NCBI GenBank assembly: GCA_015258065.1
Contig: JABZIZ010000003.1
Coordinates: forward strand, 1 to 64,000
Reading direction: 5' to 3'
Source of the DNA: Lachnospiraceae bacterium
Lineage (GTDB): Bacteria > Bacillota > Clostridia > Lachnospirales > Lachnospiraceae
DNA: 64,000 nt
The position numbers and the translations under genes are program-made. Below are positions 34,458-42,229 of this stretch, one piece after another; the first letter of the stretch is position 1; each line of letters starts with the position of its first letter. The notes below the pieces were generated by a model. The model was not told the origin of the DNA, searched no databases, and saw only the letters and a list, made by a program, of their open reading frames with translations.

Positions 34458-34757
34458 TTATTCGAAATCTCTCGTGCTGCCGTCTGCAGCAATGACCTGA
34501 ACCTTTTTCTCAATTTCATCAATATAGGATCCCGCTTCTTTCAGAAGCTTCGCTCCTTCTTCATATAGACGAAATATTTCTTCCAGGGAAATATCCTCCG
34601 CATCCATCTCTTCAATCCGCTTTTCGACTTCGGAAAAGAGTGCATCCACCGAAGGATTCTTTTTATCTTCCGAAAACGATGACCCTGCTGAAAGATTCTC
34701 TTTTTCGGAAGAGGATGAATTCACCGAGGGATTCTCTTCTAGTTCCAGTGCTTCCAC
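34458..34757 (-). CDS. xseB: Exodeoxyribonuclease VII small subunit with repeat extension
   Basis: Small subunit of the single-strand-specific nuclease ExoVII. The conserved core is the last 60 residues (about 37-95: EVEKRIEEMDAEDISLEEIFRLYEEG... as two helices). It has 99 residues rather than the usual 70-80 because the first 36 are an added acidic, serine-rich stretch built from about three copies of an NPSV/NLSA...SE-x-K segment of 12-13 residues, the last of which merges into the core. The start is a GTG at 34757, three bases after the xseA stop. It sits between xseA and ispA, the standard arrangement. Confidence 0.92.
   Translation of the reverse strand: MEALELEENPSVNSSSSEKENLSAGSSFSEDKKNPSVDALFSEVEKRIEEMDAEDISLEEIFRLYEEGAKLLKEAGSYIDEIEKKVQVIAADGSTRDFE
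34641..34748 (-). repeat. 36/39-bp imperfect tandem repeat in the 5' end of xseB
   Basis: Three degenerate copies of a unit with core GATTCT on the + strand, spaced about 39 and 36 bp, encode N-terminal NPSV/NLSA...SE-x-K segments. The copy next to the conserved core appears to be the parent. Confidence 0.7.
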
Positions 34758-34761
34758 TTCC

Positions 34762-35991
34762 TCACTCTCCTATTTTTTCTATCTTGGCGCAGATCTTACC
34801 CCTCTCCATGCGAATCTGTACCATCTCGCCCAGGCGAAGATGATGAGGATCTGCAACCGGTCTCCCTGTTTCATCAGTTATAAAACCGAAACTGCCTCGT
34901 AACCTCTTCGCCGGCGAATGGGCGCTCAGCACTTCCTCAAGCCCGAGTAGCCTCCCCCTTCGCTCTTGAAGCGTCCGGTTCATGTGCTCTGCCAGGATCC
35001 GCTCCAGTTCGGCCGCGCGCATTCTTTGCTCTCTGATTTTCATTGCGGGATGCAACATCTGCAAATGTTTCTGCAAAAGAAGCAAATGATTTTTTTCCTG
35101 CCTGATCTTGTTCCATATACCGGCGGTGAGTCCATCCCTGTAAGAAATCAACGTTTCTACAAAATGATCGTATTCAAAGACAGCCAGCTCCGCCGCAGCA
35201 GAAGGAGTCGGAGCTCTTAAATCCGCCACAAAATCGGCAATCGTAAAATCCGTTTCGTGCCCAACCGCTGAAATGACCGGCGTTTCACAATCGAAGATGG
35301 CCTGTGCAACCACCTCTTCATTAAACGCAGAAAGCTCCTCAATGGATCCTCCGCCTCTGCCCACAATCATCACGTCTACATCTGTCTGGGAAAGGCAAAC
35401 AATGCCCTCTGCAATACTCTGTGCTGCCTTTTCTCCTTGAACGAGAGCCGGATAGAGAATGATTTGTATATAGGGATTTCTTCTGAGAGTAATTTGGATG
35501 ATATCCCGAAGGGCAGCGCCTCCCGGTGCGGTTACTACACCAAGTTTGCGAATGTATTTAGGAATCGGCTGTTTGTAAGAGGGATCAAACATCCCTCTTT
35601 CTTCCAGCTCTTTTTTTAGCTTCTCAAAGCGCTCATAGATAGAGCCGCTTCCGTCCTGTCTGATCTCCTCTGCAAGGAGCTGATATTTGCCTCCCCTCTG
35701 GTAAACACCGACTGCTCCGCTTACCAGAACCTGCATTCCGGACTGCATGCGAAACGAAAGACCGGAGCGCTTCGAAGCGAACATCACGCAGGAAAGGATA
35801 CCGGTGGCATCCTTCAGAGTAAAATAAAGATGTCCGGATGGATGATCCGTACAATTACTGACTTCTCCACGCACTGTCAAAAAACGCAGAAGAAAGTCCT
35901 GTGTAAACATATAGTTAATATAACGATTTACTTGTGAAACAGAATAGATTTCACTCTTCGCTCGGTCTTGCAAATTTAGCCAACACTCCAT
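34762..35991 (-). CDS. xseA: Exodeoxyribonuclease VII large subunit
   Basis: The catalytic ExoVII subunit, about 400 residues as expected. N-terminal OB fold (FLTVRGEVSNCTDHPSGHLYFTLKD) for single-stranded DNA; the nuclease domain holds VVTAPGGAALRDI, the catalytic VGRGGGSIEELSAFNEE and SAVGHETDFTIADFVADLRAPTPSAAAE; a C-terminal coiled region and short tail follow. The open frame begins within nusB (41-base overlap) with no clear ribosome site. A TTG at 35973, just before the conserved SEIYSVSQVNRYI, is an equally good start. It follows nusB and precedes xseB. Confidence 0.95.
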   Translation of the reverse strand: MECWLNLQDRAKSEIYSVSQVNRYINYMFTQDFLLRFLTVRGEVSNCTDHPSGHLYFTLKDATGILSCVMFASKRSGLSFRMQSGMQVLVSGAVGVYQRGGKYQLLAEEIRQDGSGSIYERFEKLKKELEERGMFDPSYKQPIPKYIRKLGVVTAPGGAALRDIIQITLRRNPYIQIILYPALVQGEKAAQSIAEGIVCLSQTDVDVMIVGRGGGSIEELSAFNEEVVAQAIFDCETPVISAVGHETDFTIADFVADLRAPTPSAAAELAVFEYDHFVETLISYRDGLTAGIWNKIRQEKNHLLLLQKHLQMLHPAMKIREQRMRAAELERILAEHMNRTLQERRGRLLGLEEVLSAHSPAKRLRGSFGFITDETGRPVADPHHLRLGEMVQIRMERGKICAKIEKIGE

Positions 35992-36364
35992 TCACAAAGG
36001 AAGGAGAGTCGTCCTGACCATATTTCTTCGCCAACTCTACCGCTTCGCTGATTGCAACCCCCTGTGGCACTGTCTCATCGTATAACATTTCATAAAGTGC
36101 CAACCGCATCACCGTCACATCTACCTTCCCCATTCTTCCGGTATTCCAACCGATCGTTTTCTCATTGATCCGAGCGTCAATCTCGGATAGATGCTGCATC
36201 ACATTCTCATATTTTTGACGCACATAAGAGGCATCTTTTTCAGAAAGGGGCATATCACTCCATTCGGAAAAAAGAACCTCCTGCTCATTCATATCCTCTT
36301 CCGGATGAAATTCCACACGGAAAAGCAATTGAAAAACCTGTTCTCTCAGTTGTGATCTCTTCAT
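35951..36364 (-). CDS. nusB: Transcription antitermination factor NusB
   Basis: All-helical RNA-binding protein of 137 residues that, with NusE/S10, binds boxA of rRNA leaders. The N-terminal SQLREQVFQLLFRVEF and the C-terminal AVELAKKYGQDDSPSFVNGVLAKF motif (the family signature YGQDDSPSFVNGVLA) are clear. Length is typical. It starts 4 bases inside the end of the Asp23-family gene (ATGA) and overlaps xseA, so it belongs to the asp23-nusB-xseA-xseB-ispA-dxs operon. Confidence 0.97.
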   Translation of the reverse strand: MKRSQLREQVFQLLFRVEFHPEEDMNEQEVLFSEWSDMPLSEKDASYVRQKYENVMQHLSEIDARINEKTIGWNTGRMGKVDVTVMRLALYEMLYDETVPQGVAISEAVELAKKYGQDDSPSFVNGVLAKFARPSEE

Positions 36365-36732
36365 ACCGGCATTTTAATTCCCGCAACATGCACATTGACA
36401 TCCTGCACCACAAGACCTGTCATATTGCCTATTGCTGCTTTGACCCTCGTTTGCACCTGTCTGCAGGTAGAAGGAATGTTGTATCCATATCCCATGATCA
36501 GATTCAGGTCCGCTGTCACACTTCCTCCATTTAACTGCACCTTCACTCCCTTGGAAAGGGCGCTTTTACCTGCTCTGCTGATCTGTTCCGCTGTGATATC
36601 GCCGGCGGCAGCACTGACCCCTTCTACTTCCATCGCGGCAAGTCCTGCGATCCGCGCTACAACATCATCCGCAATCTTCACAGTTCCGATATCCGCATTG
36701 TCTTTTAGTTTTGTATTTCCATTTTCACTCAT
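36361..36732 (-). CDS. Asp23/Gls24 family envelope stress protein
   Basis: A 123-residue alkaline-shock (Asp23/DUF322) family protein with the core VKIADDVVARIAGLAAMEVEGVSA and VTADLNLIMGYGYNIPSTCRQVQTRVKAAI. The gene order Asp23-nusB-xseA is conserved in Clostridia, where these proteins are thought to act in envelope homeostasis; some anchor to the membrane through partners. The ATG at 36732 has AAAGGAG upstream, and a TATAAT lies about 32 bases upstream, so it is the first gene of this operon. Confidence 0.93.
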   Translation of the reverse strand: MSENGNTKLKDNADIGTVKIADDVVARIAGLAAMEVEGVSAAAGDITAEQISRAGKSALSKGVKVQLNGGSVTADLNLIMGYGYNIPSTCRQVQTRVKAAIGNMTGLVVQDVNVHVAGIKMPV

Positions 36733-36763
36733 CGTGTAGGCTCCTTTGTCTTATATTGAGGAT

Positions 36764-36792
36764 ATTATACATGGTTTCCTTTGAAAAAAACA
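36764..36792 (-). promoter_or_regulatory. Probable sigma-A promoter for the Asp23-nusB operon
   Basis: Minus-strand TATAAT at 36764-36769; the 17-bp-spaced hexamer is TGTTTT, a weak -35. The start of the operon and the T-run after prfC both fit a promoter here. Confidence 0.45.
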
Positions 36793-36805
36793 GTGCTGCA
36801 CCACT
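36784..36805 (-). terminator. Possible weak terminator after prfC
   Basis: On the minus strand a small symmetric stem (AGTG...CACT, only four firm pairs) is followed by seven T. The U-run is good but the stem is short, so strength is doubtful. It directly precedes the next operon's promoter. Confidence 0.3.
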
Positions 36806-36808
36806 TCC

Positions 36809-38407
36809 TCAGTTCCTTTTGAACTCCGAAAGCTGAAGACCTTTATTCCTCTCCAGTGTCATATCCGCACTCCACTCGTTGACAAATAACAAAAGCGGTC
36901 TGCCGTTCATATCTTTGATTTTTTTCATGTCCGAGGTACCGATTAACTTGGACAGATCGGTGTCCGAGTCCACCCAACGAATATATTCATAGGGAAGCGG
37001 CTCCAGGATAATATCCACCTTATATTCTGTTTCCAAACGGAATTTCAAAACATCAAACTGCAAAACGCCAACTACACCGACAATGATTTCCTCCAGTCCG
37101 GAATTGAATTCCTGAAAAATCTGGATGGCTCCTTCCTGTGCAATCTGCGTGATTCCTTTCACAAACTGTTTTCTTTTCATGGTATCTACCTGACGGATCC
37201 GGGCAAAGTGTTCGGGAGCAAACGTCGGGATACCCTCATACCTTACCTCCTCCTTCGGCATGCAAAGCGTATCTCCGATGGCAAAAATCCCGGGATCAAA
37301 AACCCCCATGATATCGCCGGCATAAGCCTGTGTCAGGACCTTTCTCTCATCCGCCATCAGCTGCTGCGGCTGGGAGAGCCGTAGTACCTTGCCGCTCTGG
37401 ACATGCTTCACCTCTTCCGACGCTTCATATTTGCCCGAGCAGATCCTCATAAAGGCAATACGGTCTCTGTGTGCTTTATTCATATTCGCCTGTATTTTAA
37501 ACACAAAGGCGGTAAAGGGACTTTCTTCGGGATCGATGGTAACCCCCCCGGAAATTCTTCCCACCGGCGGGGTTGCCATCTTTAAAAAGTGCTGCAAAAA
37601 AATTTCCACACCGAAATTCTGCAGGGCGGAGCCAAAAAAGACGGGTGTCAATTCTCCGGCTCTCACGGTTGGAAGATCAAACTCCGCTCCTGCGCCGTCC
37701 AGCAGTTCAATCTCCCCTTTTAATTGGTCCATGGCTTCTTCGCCGATGAATTTCGCTGTTAAAGCCTTGTCATGAAGATCAATAAAAGTCTCCTCCCCCT
37801 GCCTGGTCCCCTTTTCGGTTCCCGAATAAGTCACAATCTTTTTTTCCTGCCGGTCATAAATTCCCTTAAAATTTTTCCCGGAACCGATCGGCCAATTCAT
37901 CGGACAGGTTTCAATTCCTAAATTTTGTTCAATATCTTCCAAGAGTTCAAAGGTATCTCTTGCATCACGGTCCAATTTATTGATAAACGTAAAAATCGGG
38001 ACATGGCGCATACGACAAACCTTGAATAACTTCTTCGTTTGCGCCTCCACTCCCTTGGAAGCGTCAATCACCATAACCGCAGAGTCCGCAGCCATCAAAG
38101 TACGGTAGGTGTCCTCTGAGAAATCCTGATGCCCCGGTGTATCCAGAATGTTGATGCAGCAGTCGTCATAATGAAATTGAAGTGCCGATGAAGTGACGGA
38201 AATTCCCCTCTGTTTTTCAATCTCCATCCAATCCGAAACCGCATGCTTCGCCGTTGCCTTCCCTTTCACACTTCCTGCCGTGTTAATGGCGCCGCCGTAT
38301 AATAGAAACTTTTCCGTCAGCGTGGTTTTCCCCGCATCGGGATGCGAAATAATTGCGAAGGTTCTGCGTTTTTTGATCTCATTTTTGGTTTCTATACTGT
38401 TTGCCAT
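36809..38407 (-). CDS. prfC: Peptide chain release factor 3
   Basis: GTPase of 532 residues that removes RF1/RF2 from the ribosome after termination. G domain motifs: HPDAGKTT (G1), DTPGHQDF (G3), NKLDRDA (G4). The N-terminal SerHisPro start KKRRTFAIISHPDAGKT, then the domain II/III barrel typical of RF3 rather than EF-G, follow. The ATG at 38407 follows AGAGG, while a TTG at 38416 is too close to any ribosome site. It stands between pnp and the Asp23 operon; pnp is closed by hairpins 130 bp upstream, so prfC may have its own promoter, which I could not locate. Confidence 0.97.
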   Translation of the reverse strand: MANSIETKNEIKKRRTFAIISHPDAGKTTLTEKFLLYGGAINTAGSVKGKATAKHAVSDWMEIEKQRGISVTSSALQFHYDDCCINILDTPGHQDFSEDTYRTLMAADSAVMVIDASKGVEAQTKKLFKVCRMRHVPIFTFINKLDRDARDTFELLEDIEQNLGIETCPMNWPIGSGKNFKGIYDRQEKKIVTYSGTEKGTRQGEETFIDLHDKALTAKFIGEEAMDQLKGEIELLDGAGAEFDLPTVRAGELTPVFFGSALQNFGVEIFLQHFLKMATPPVGRISGGVTIDPEESPFTAFVFKIQANMNKAHRDRIAFMRICSGKYEASEEVKHVQSGKVLRLSQPQQLMADERKVLTQAYAGDIMGVFDPGIFAIGDTLCMPKEEVRYEGIPTFAPEHFARIRQVDTMKRKQFVKGITQIAQEGAIQIFQEFNSGLEEIIVGVVGVLQFDVLKFRLETEYKVDIILEPLPYEYIRWVDSDTDLSKLIGTSDMKKIKDMNGRPLLLFVNEWSADMTLERNKGLQLSEFKRN

Positions 38408-38442
38408 GGAATCCAATCCTCTTTTCTGATCTCGCCTTTATT

Positions 38443-38481
38443 CAAAAACAGAAGGTCGGTACATCTACCGTACCGGCCTTC
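38443..38481 (-). terminator. Terminator after pnp
   Basis: On the minus strand, a 12-bp stem with one C-A mismatch (GAAGGCCGGTAC / GTACCGACCTTC) and a 7-base loop, followed by TGTTTTTG. Just upstream, near 38508-38532, a second stem ACCGGAGAC / GTCTTCCGGT with one bulge lies between it and pnp. Confidence 0.75.
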
Positions 38482-38544
38482 CTTCCTATCCGCACCGCAA
38501 ACCGGAAGACCTGTCAGTCTCCGGTCGGGCACCTGATGTCCTCT

Positions 38545-40632
38545 TCAGTTTTGCGCAACGTCCTTCATGGAAAAACTGATTCTCCCCATGCGGTCCTTTC
38601 CGAGGCAGACAACTGTCACCTCATCGCCCAGCGTGAGCACGTCCTCCACATGGGCAATCCTTCCTTGAGAAATTTTGGAAATATGCACCATCCCTTCTTT
38701 CCCGGGGGCAAACTGAACAAAGGCACCAAATTCTTTGATGCTGATGACTTTTCCTTTAAAAATCTGGCCCTTTTCAAAATCGGTCGTAATGATTTTGATC
38801 ATTTCCAGCGCCTGATTGATCTTTTCCTTATCATCGCCGCAGATGGAGACACGACCATCATCCTCAATATCGATCTGCACGCCCGTACGCGCAATAATCT
38901 CATTGATCGTCTTGCCTCTCTGCCCGACCACATCTCCGATCTTTTCGGGATCAATCTGCAGAAATTCGATTTTCGGCGCATATTTGCTGACTTCTTCACG
39001 GGGCTCGGCAATGCAGGGAACCAGAACATCGTTGATGATGGTTTCCCTTGCTTCTTTGCACTGCGCTATCGCCTGTTCTACGATGGCTCTCGTCAGACCG
39101 TGAATTTTAATATCCATCTGGATGGCGGTAATTCCGTCATGGGTACCGGCAACCTTGAAATCCATATCGCCAAAGAAATCCTCCAGCCCCTGAATATCGG
39201 TCAGAACAAGGAAGTCCTCGTCGCTCTCTCCGGTCACGAGTCCGCAGCTGATTCCCGCCACATGCTTCTTGATCGGGACTCCCGCTGCCATTAGTGACAA
39301 AGTGGATGCGCAGACGGAAGCTTGCGAAGTGGATCCGTTCGATTCAAAGGTTTCCGAAACACAACGAATCGAGTACGGGAATTCCTCTTCCGAAGGCAGA
39401 ACCGGCAAAAGCGCTCTTTCCGCCAAAGAACCATGACCGATCTCTCGACGGCCGGGTCCTCTGGAAACCTTCGTCTCTCCTACCGAATAGGAGGGGAAAT
39501 TATAGTGATGCACATAGCGCTTATTGGAAGCATAAACATCCAGTCCGTCTACTTTCTGCATCTCCGATAAGGGAGACAGCGTACAAATATCGCATATCTG
39601 CGTCTGTCCTCTGGTAAACATTCCCGATCCGTGTACCCGCGGAATCAAATCAATTTCTGCAGAAAGAGGCCTGATCTGTCTAATCTGTCTTCCATCCGGT
39701 CTCTTATGATCCTTCAGGATCATCTTTCTCACCGTTTTCTTTTCATACTGATAGATGGCTTCCGATACGAGAGGCAACCATTCTTCCTGATCCGCGAGAG
39801 CCTCATTCACCCGATCTGTAATGTCGCTGATGTTCTGATCTCGAACGGCTTTTTCATCCGCAAAAACCGCCTTCTCCATTTCCTCCTGAGGAACCAGCTC
39901 ACACAGACGCTCTACAAGTTCCTGCGGAACCGTGCAATGAATATATTCATGCTTCGGCTTCCCGACTTCCGCTACAATTTTCTTAATGAAATCAATGACC
40001 TGAAGATTCACCTCATGTGCCATATAAATGGCCTCCAACATGCGGTCTTCCGGAATTTCATTGGCAGCTGCTTCGATCATAATCACCTTTTGGCCCACAG
40101 AAGCAACGGTCAGGCGCAGATCTCCCTTATCCCATGCCTCCTGTCCGGGGTTGACAAGGAATTTTCCGTCCTGCATCCCGATCTGTGTCATGGCACAGGG
40201 TCCGTCAAAGGGAATATCCGAGATCGAAGCCGCAATGCTGGAACCGATCATCGCCACAAGCTCCGGTCTGCATTCCGGATCTACCGACATCACCATGTCC
40301 TCAATGGTAACATCATTTCTGTAATCCTTCGGAAACAGCGGTCTCATCGGCCTGTCAATCACTCGGCTGGTAAGAATTGCATTCTCAGAAGGCTTTCCTT
40401 CCCTCTTGTTAAAACCGCCCGGAAATCTGCCAATCGCATAAAATTTTTCCACATATTCTACACTAAGCGGAAAAAAATCAATTCCATCTCTCGGCTTCTT
40501 GGATGCAGTCGCCGTGCACAGAACAGTCGTGTCCCCATACTGCATAAAAGCACAGCCGTTTGCCTGTTTGCCAACCTTTCCAATTTCCACCCGTAGGGTT
40601 CTCCCCGCGAGATCCATCGTATAAGTATTCAT
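38545..40632 (-). CDS. pnp: Polyribonucleotide nucleotidyltransferase (PNPase)
   Basis: 3'-5' exoribonuclease of 695 residues. Two RNase PH domains (about 1-215 and 310-540) with FFPLSVEYVEKFYAIGRFPGGFNKREGKP and the second-site GRREIGHGSLAERAL, separated by a helical domain; then KH (about 555-610: VVGQRGKTINEI) and S1 (about 622-690: GKVISIKEFGAFVQF) RNA-binding domains. ATG 40632 has GGTGAGAG upstream and gives the normal family N-terminus MNTYTMDLAGRT; the longer frame is rejected. It follows rpsO, with a hairpin between, as in many bacteria. Confidence 0.98.
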   Translation of the reverse strand: MNTYTMDLAGRTLRVEIGKVGKQANGCAFMQYGDTTVLCTATASKKPRDGIDFFPLSVEYVEKFYAIGRFPGGFNKREGKPSENAILTSRVIDRPMRPLFPKDYRNDVTIEDMVMSVDPECRPELVAMIGSSIAASISDIPFDGPCAMTQIGMQDGKFLVNPGQEAWDKGDLRLTVASVGQKVIMIEAAANEIPEDRMLEAIYMAHEVNLQVIDFIKKIVAEVGKPKHEYIHCTVPQELVERLCELVPQEEMEKAVFADEKAVRDQNISDITDRVNEALADQEEWLPLVSEAIYQYEKKTVRKMILKDHKRPDGRQIRQIRPLSAEIDLIPRVHGSGMFTRGQTQICDICTLSPLSEMQKVDGLDVYASNKRYVHHYNFPSYSVGETKVSRGPGRREIGHGSLAERALLPVLPSEEEFPYSIRCVSETFESNGSTSQASVCASTLSLMAAGVPIKKHVAGISCGLVTGESDEDFLVLTDIQGLEDFFGDMDFKVAGTHDGITAIQMDIKIHGLTRAIVEQAIAQCKEARETIINDVLVPCIAEPREEVSKYAPKIEFLQIDPEKIGDVVGQRGKTINEIIARTGVQIDIEDDGRVSICGDDKEKINQALEMIKIITTDFEKGQIFKGKVISIKEFGAFVQFAPGKEGMVHISKISQGRIAHVEDVLTLGDEVTVVCLGKDRMGRISFSMKDVAQN

Positions 40633-40724
40633 CAATTCTCTCACCCATCCTTCCTGATGAGACATTCCTCTCATCATGCATCTGTGACCTTAGATGCTGC
40701 ACCTTCTTATATCTGTTTCTTACC

Positions 40725-40766
40725 GTAAAGAAGGACGGAATAAGCCATAAACGGCTGATCCGTCCT
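40725..40766 (-). terminator. rpsO-pnp intergenic hairpin (attenuator or processing site)
   Basis: On the minus strand GAAGGACGGA pairs with TCCGTCCTTC (40728-40766) around an inner AGCC/GGCT stem, followed by TTTACGG. The T-run is short, so read-through into pnp is likely; a comparable intergenic hairpin is the RNase III site in E. coli. Confidence 0.55.
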
Positions 40767-40787
40767 TCCTAACTTCTTCAAAAAAAA

Positions 40788-41054
40788 TTATTTTCTTAAT
40801 CCAAGATCTGCAATCAATTTACGATAGGTCTCGATATCATTCTCACGCAGATATTTCAAAAGACCTCTTCTGCGTCCTACCATCTTCAGCAATCCTCTTC
40901 TGGAATGATTGTCTTTCGGATTCTGTTGCAGATGACCGTTCAATTCCTGAATTCTTTCTGTCAAAATGGCAATCTGTACCTCCGGAGAACCGGTATCGCC
41001 TTCTTTTCTTGCAAATTTGGTGATCACTTCATTCTTTTTTTCTTTGGTAATCAT
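40788..41054 (-). CDS. rpsO: 30S ribosomal protein S15
   Basis: Primary binder of the 16S rRNA central domain, 88 residues as usual. Key stretch DTGSPEVQIAILTERIQELNGHL and KDNHSRRGLLKMVGRRRGLLKYL carry the conserved His and Ser-Arg that contact rRNA. The ATG at 41054 has AAAGGAG six bases upstream, while the longer frame runs into the upstream repeats. It lies between ribF and pnp. Its 5' region holds a degenerate tandem repeat array. Confidence 0.98.
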   Translation of the reverse strand: MITKEKKNEVITKFARKEGDTGSPEVQIAILTERIQELNGHLQQNPKDNHSRRGLLKMVGRRRGLLKYLRENDIETYRKLIADLGLRK

Positions 41055-41154
41055 AACTTCTCCTTTAACCACATCTGCCGTCCACCGCGCAAGGGATGAG
41101 ACTTCCTCAAGCGAAGCAGCGGTATTCACATAACTAGTGAATAGTAACACGTTT

Positions 41155-41295
41155 TTCTTCTTCTGTAAAGTCCCCGGATTCTCTCCTCTGTAAAGTCCCC
41201 GGATTCTCTCTTCTATAAAGTACGTGATTCTTCTCTTCTGCGGAACCCTTCGTTCTTCTCTTCAGTAGGGTCGTCAAGGGTTCTTCTCTTCTTTA
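41155..41295 (-). repeat. Degenerate 25-28-bp repeat array between ribF and rpsO
   Basis: About five to six decaying copies of a unit with core CTTCTGTAAAGTCCCCGGAT (+ strand). The first two are nearly identical, later ones drift to GATTCTTCTCTTCT. The array begins at the ribF stop codon and runs toward rpsO. Confidence 0.8.
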
Positions 41296-42228
41296 AAACC
41301 TCCTGTCCCCTCTCTCCTGAAAAAAGGCTCTTGCGGCAGAAGCATCCCGCTCTAACGCACCCGTTAATTCTTGCAGGGAAGAAAACTGCTGTTCCTCCCG
41401 TCTGAATGTCAGAAACCGAACTTCAATGGGGTCTCCATAAATTTCTCTGTCAAAATCAAACACATGGGTCTCAATGCTGTACTGTGCGCCCACATTCACC
41501 GTGGGATTCGTCCCCACGTTTGTCATTCCGTAAAAGAGTTGCCCCTGCCAGATCACCTCTGAAAAATATACTCCTCTTGGAGGCAGGAGTTTGGAAGGCG
41601 TCGGCTGCAAATTCAAGGTGGGAAAACCAAGATCATGTCCAAGGTGAGCGCCATGCTGCACCATACCCACGACGCTATAAGGCCTGCCAAGCAGATCAGA
41701 TGCCAGTTCCATCCGTCCTTCTTTCACTGCTTCTCTCACATAGGTGGAACTGATCTCTCTTCCTTCAAAACGTAACTTTGGAACCAGGTGCACTTGAAAA
41801 TCGCCGGAAACAGCAAGCGACTCCATTAGAGCCAGTCCTCCCTCTCCCTTAAAGCCAAAGGAGAGGTCACTCCCCGCATAGATATCCGCTGCTCTAAGCC
41901 GTTTCACCAGGATATCGGTGATAAAATCTTTTGGTAAAATAGATACCGTTTTGTCATTGACAGGGAATTCAATTAACAAATCAATTCCCATTTCCTCAAA
42001 GAGTCTTCTCTTTTCTTCCTTCGTTGAAAGCTCCGGCACCGGATATCCGGCAAAGTAGGATGCAAAGGAAGGCTCAAAGGTAAAAACCGTTTTCACCAGG
42101 TCGTCCCGGGAGCGCATCAAATCACTTAGCAACTTGCGGTGCCCTCTGTGTACACCGTCAAACTTTCCTATCGCAACCGCACTTCTGCCCTCCGATGCAA
42201 AGTGTGTGGCGTCCGTTATAATTTTCAT
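41293..42228 (-). CDS. ribF: Bifunctional riboflavin kinase / FMN adenylyltransferase
   Basis: Makes FMN and FAD from riboflavin in two domains within 311 residues. N-terminal adenylyltransferase: VAIGKFDGVHRGHRKLL (nucleotidyl-transferase HxGH-like loop) and ISSTYVREAVKEG; C-terminal flavokinase: VVGMVQHGAHLGHDLGFPTLNLQP and the TNVGTNPTV loop. Length is normal. It lies one base after truB in the truB-ribF-rpsO-pnp string, and the repeat array starts at its stop. Confidence 0.97.
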   Translation of the reverse strand: MKIITDATHFASEGRSAVAIGKFDGVHRGHRKLLSDLMRSRDDLVKTVFTFEPSFASYFAGYPVPELSTKEEKRRLFEEMGIDLLIEFPVNDKTVSILPKDFITDILVKRLRAADIYAGSDLSFGFKGEGGLALMESLAVSGDFQVHLVPKLRFEGREISSTYVREAVKEGRMELASDLLGRPYSVVGMVQHGAHLGHDLGFPTLNLQPTPSKLLPPRGVYFSEVIWQGQLFYGMTNVGTNPTVNVGAQYSIETHVFDFDREIYGDPIEVRFLTFRREEQQFSSLQELTGALERDASAARAFFQERGDRRF

Positions 42229-42229
42229 T

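Noticed and set aside
41155..41295. CRISPR-like array
   Set aside because: Repeats of 25-28 bp degrade progressively and have no distinct spacers or cas genes nearby.
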